6,793 nt of DNA, taken from positions 1 through 6,793 of the forward strand of contig CANBQQ010000175.1 in NCBI GenBank assembly GCA_947371715.1. The letters run 5' to 3'. Positions within the stretch are counted from its first letter, which is position 1, and each line of letters begins with the position of its first letter. A program made the position numbers and the translations under genes. Of this stretch, positions 6,645 through 6,793 are shown piece after piece. The notes beneath the pieces are model-generated. The model saw only the letters and a list, made by a program, of their open reading frames with translations. It was not told the DNA's origin and ran no database searches. Origin of the DNA: Flavipsychrobacter stenotrophus (GTDB lineage Bacteria > Bacteroidota > Bacteroidia > Chitinophagales > Chitinophagaceae).

Positions 6645-6793
6645 AAACGAAAACAGAAAACGAAAAGAAACCGGCTGTCACAACGATTACCAAAGTTCAG
6701 GATGTAACCAACCCGCCAAATCCGATTGAATTAGCTTGTCAGCAAATTGCGTTTTCTCAATCCGGTGTTTCAATGGCAAGTAATCATTGCTTT
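6645..6793 (+). other. Possible coding stretch running off the right edge (start of a gene or a remnant)
   Basis: The plus frame that includes GAA at 6644-6646 stays open to the end of the window. It begins with a Lys/Glu/Thr-rich segment (ETKTENEKKPAVTTITK) and continues with NPPNPIELACQQIAFSQSG. Traced back, the frame is open through the inverted-repeat element to a TAA at 6566-6568. No ATG, GTG or TTG occurs in frame before ATG 6770. Either the gene starts at 6770, or its 5' end is lost or displaced. The product is not recognised. The minus strand also has an open frame here that ends with TAA at 6689-6687, so the coding strand is uncertain. Confidence 0.25.

Larger units (their letters stand above)
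6176..6793. other. Palindrome-rich region without a confident gene
   Basis: These 618 bases upstream of the OmpA-family gene contain no ORF with a convincing start, and no tRNA or rRNA signature was seen. Two one-mismatch relatives of the -7 consensus lie before the gene on the minus strand, TACTTTCG (6273-6266) and TACTTTTC (6255-6248), but neither has a well-placed -33 TTG. The rest is dominated by inverted repeats at 6309-6323, 6332-6369, 6390-6405, 6416-6432 and 6564-6639, listed separately where notable. A possible coding stretch starts after 6645 on the plus strand. Confidence 0.6.

Noticed and set aside
6687..6793. Minus-strand C-terminal coding fragment ending with TAA at 6689-6687
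   Set aside because: An open frame exists (ending AGWLHPELW) but is only about 35 codons with no recognised motif. The plus frame is equally open, so neither could be called with confidence.

Overview
The window looks like a piece of a Bacteroidota chromosome (Flavobacteriia, Cytophagia, Sphingobacteriia or Chitinophagia type). This rests on three things: a PorE-like OmpA protein combining TPR, PD40 propeller, carboxypeptidase-regulatory-like and OmpA_C domains; a very long exported protein built from Ig-like and PKD-like repeats of the kind common in type IX secretion (T9SS) substrates; and start sites without a clear Shine-Dalgarno sequence. The DNA is moderately AT-rich. No species can be named from it.

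Both recognisable genes are on the minus strand, so transcription runs from right to left. Upstream lies 3332-6175, a 947-residue periplasmic or outer-membrane-associated OmpA-family protein that should grip peptidoglycan through its C-terminal domain. After a 106-base AT-rich gap without a convincing terminator, a second gene begins at 3225 and runs off the left edge. Its first 1075 codons are present and contain no stop. It has a signal peptide, a cadherin/Ig-like N-terminal domain, several mixed Ig/Big_2-like domains, three Ig-like repeats of exactly 77 residues, and then four PKD-like repeats of 90-93 residues, the fourth cut by the window edge. The C-terminus, where a gliding-motility/T9SS sorting domain would be expected, is outside the window.

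The inferred job of the pair is that the first protein anchors or assists an outer-membrane export or adhesion apparatus, and the second is the large surface protein shown by it. Adjacency and shared orientation support this, but nothing in the window proves it.

The right end (6176-6793) has no confident gene, but it is rich in palindromes. Two copies of TTAAAGTNACTTTAA lie 108 bases apart, with a perfect 17-bp hairpin between them whose two arms are each palindromic. Further right, a 76-base element with perfect 27-bp terminal inverted repeats is flanked by a 5-base direct repeat (AAGCG), which looks like a miniature transposable element with its target duplication. Beyond it, a plus-strand frame stays open to the right edge but has no start codon before 6770. 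It may be the start, or a truncated remnant, of another gene.
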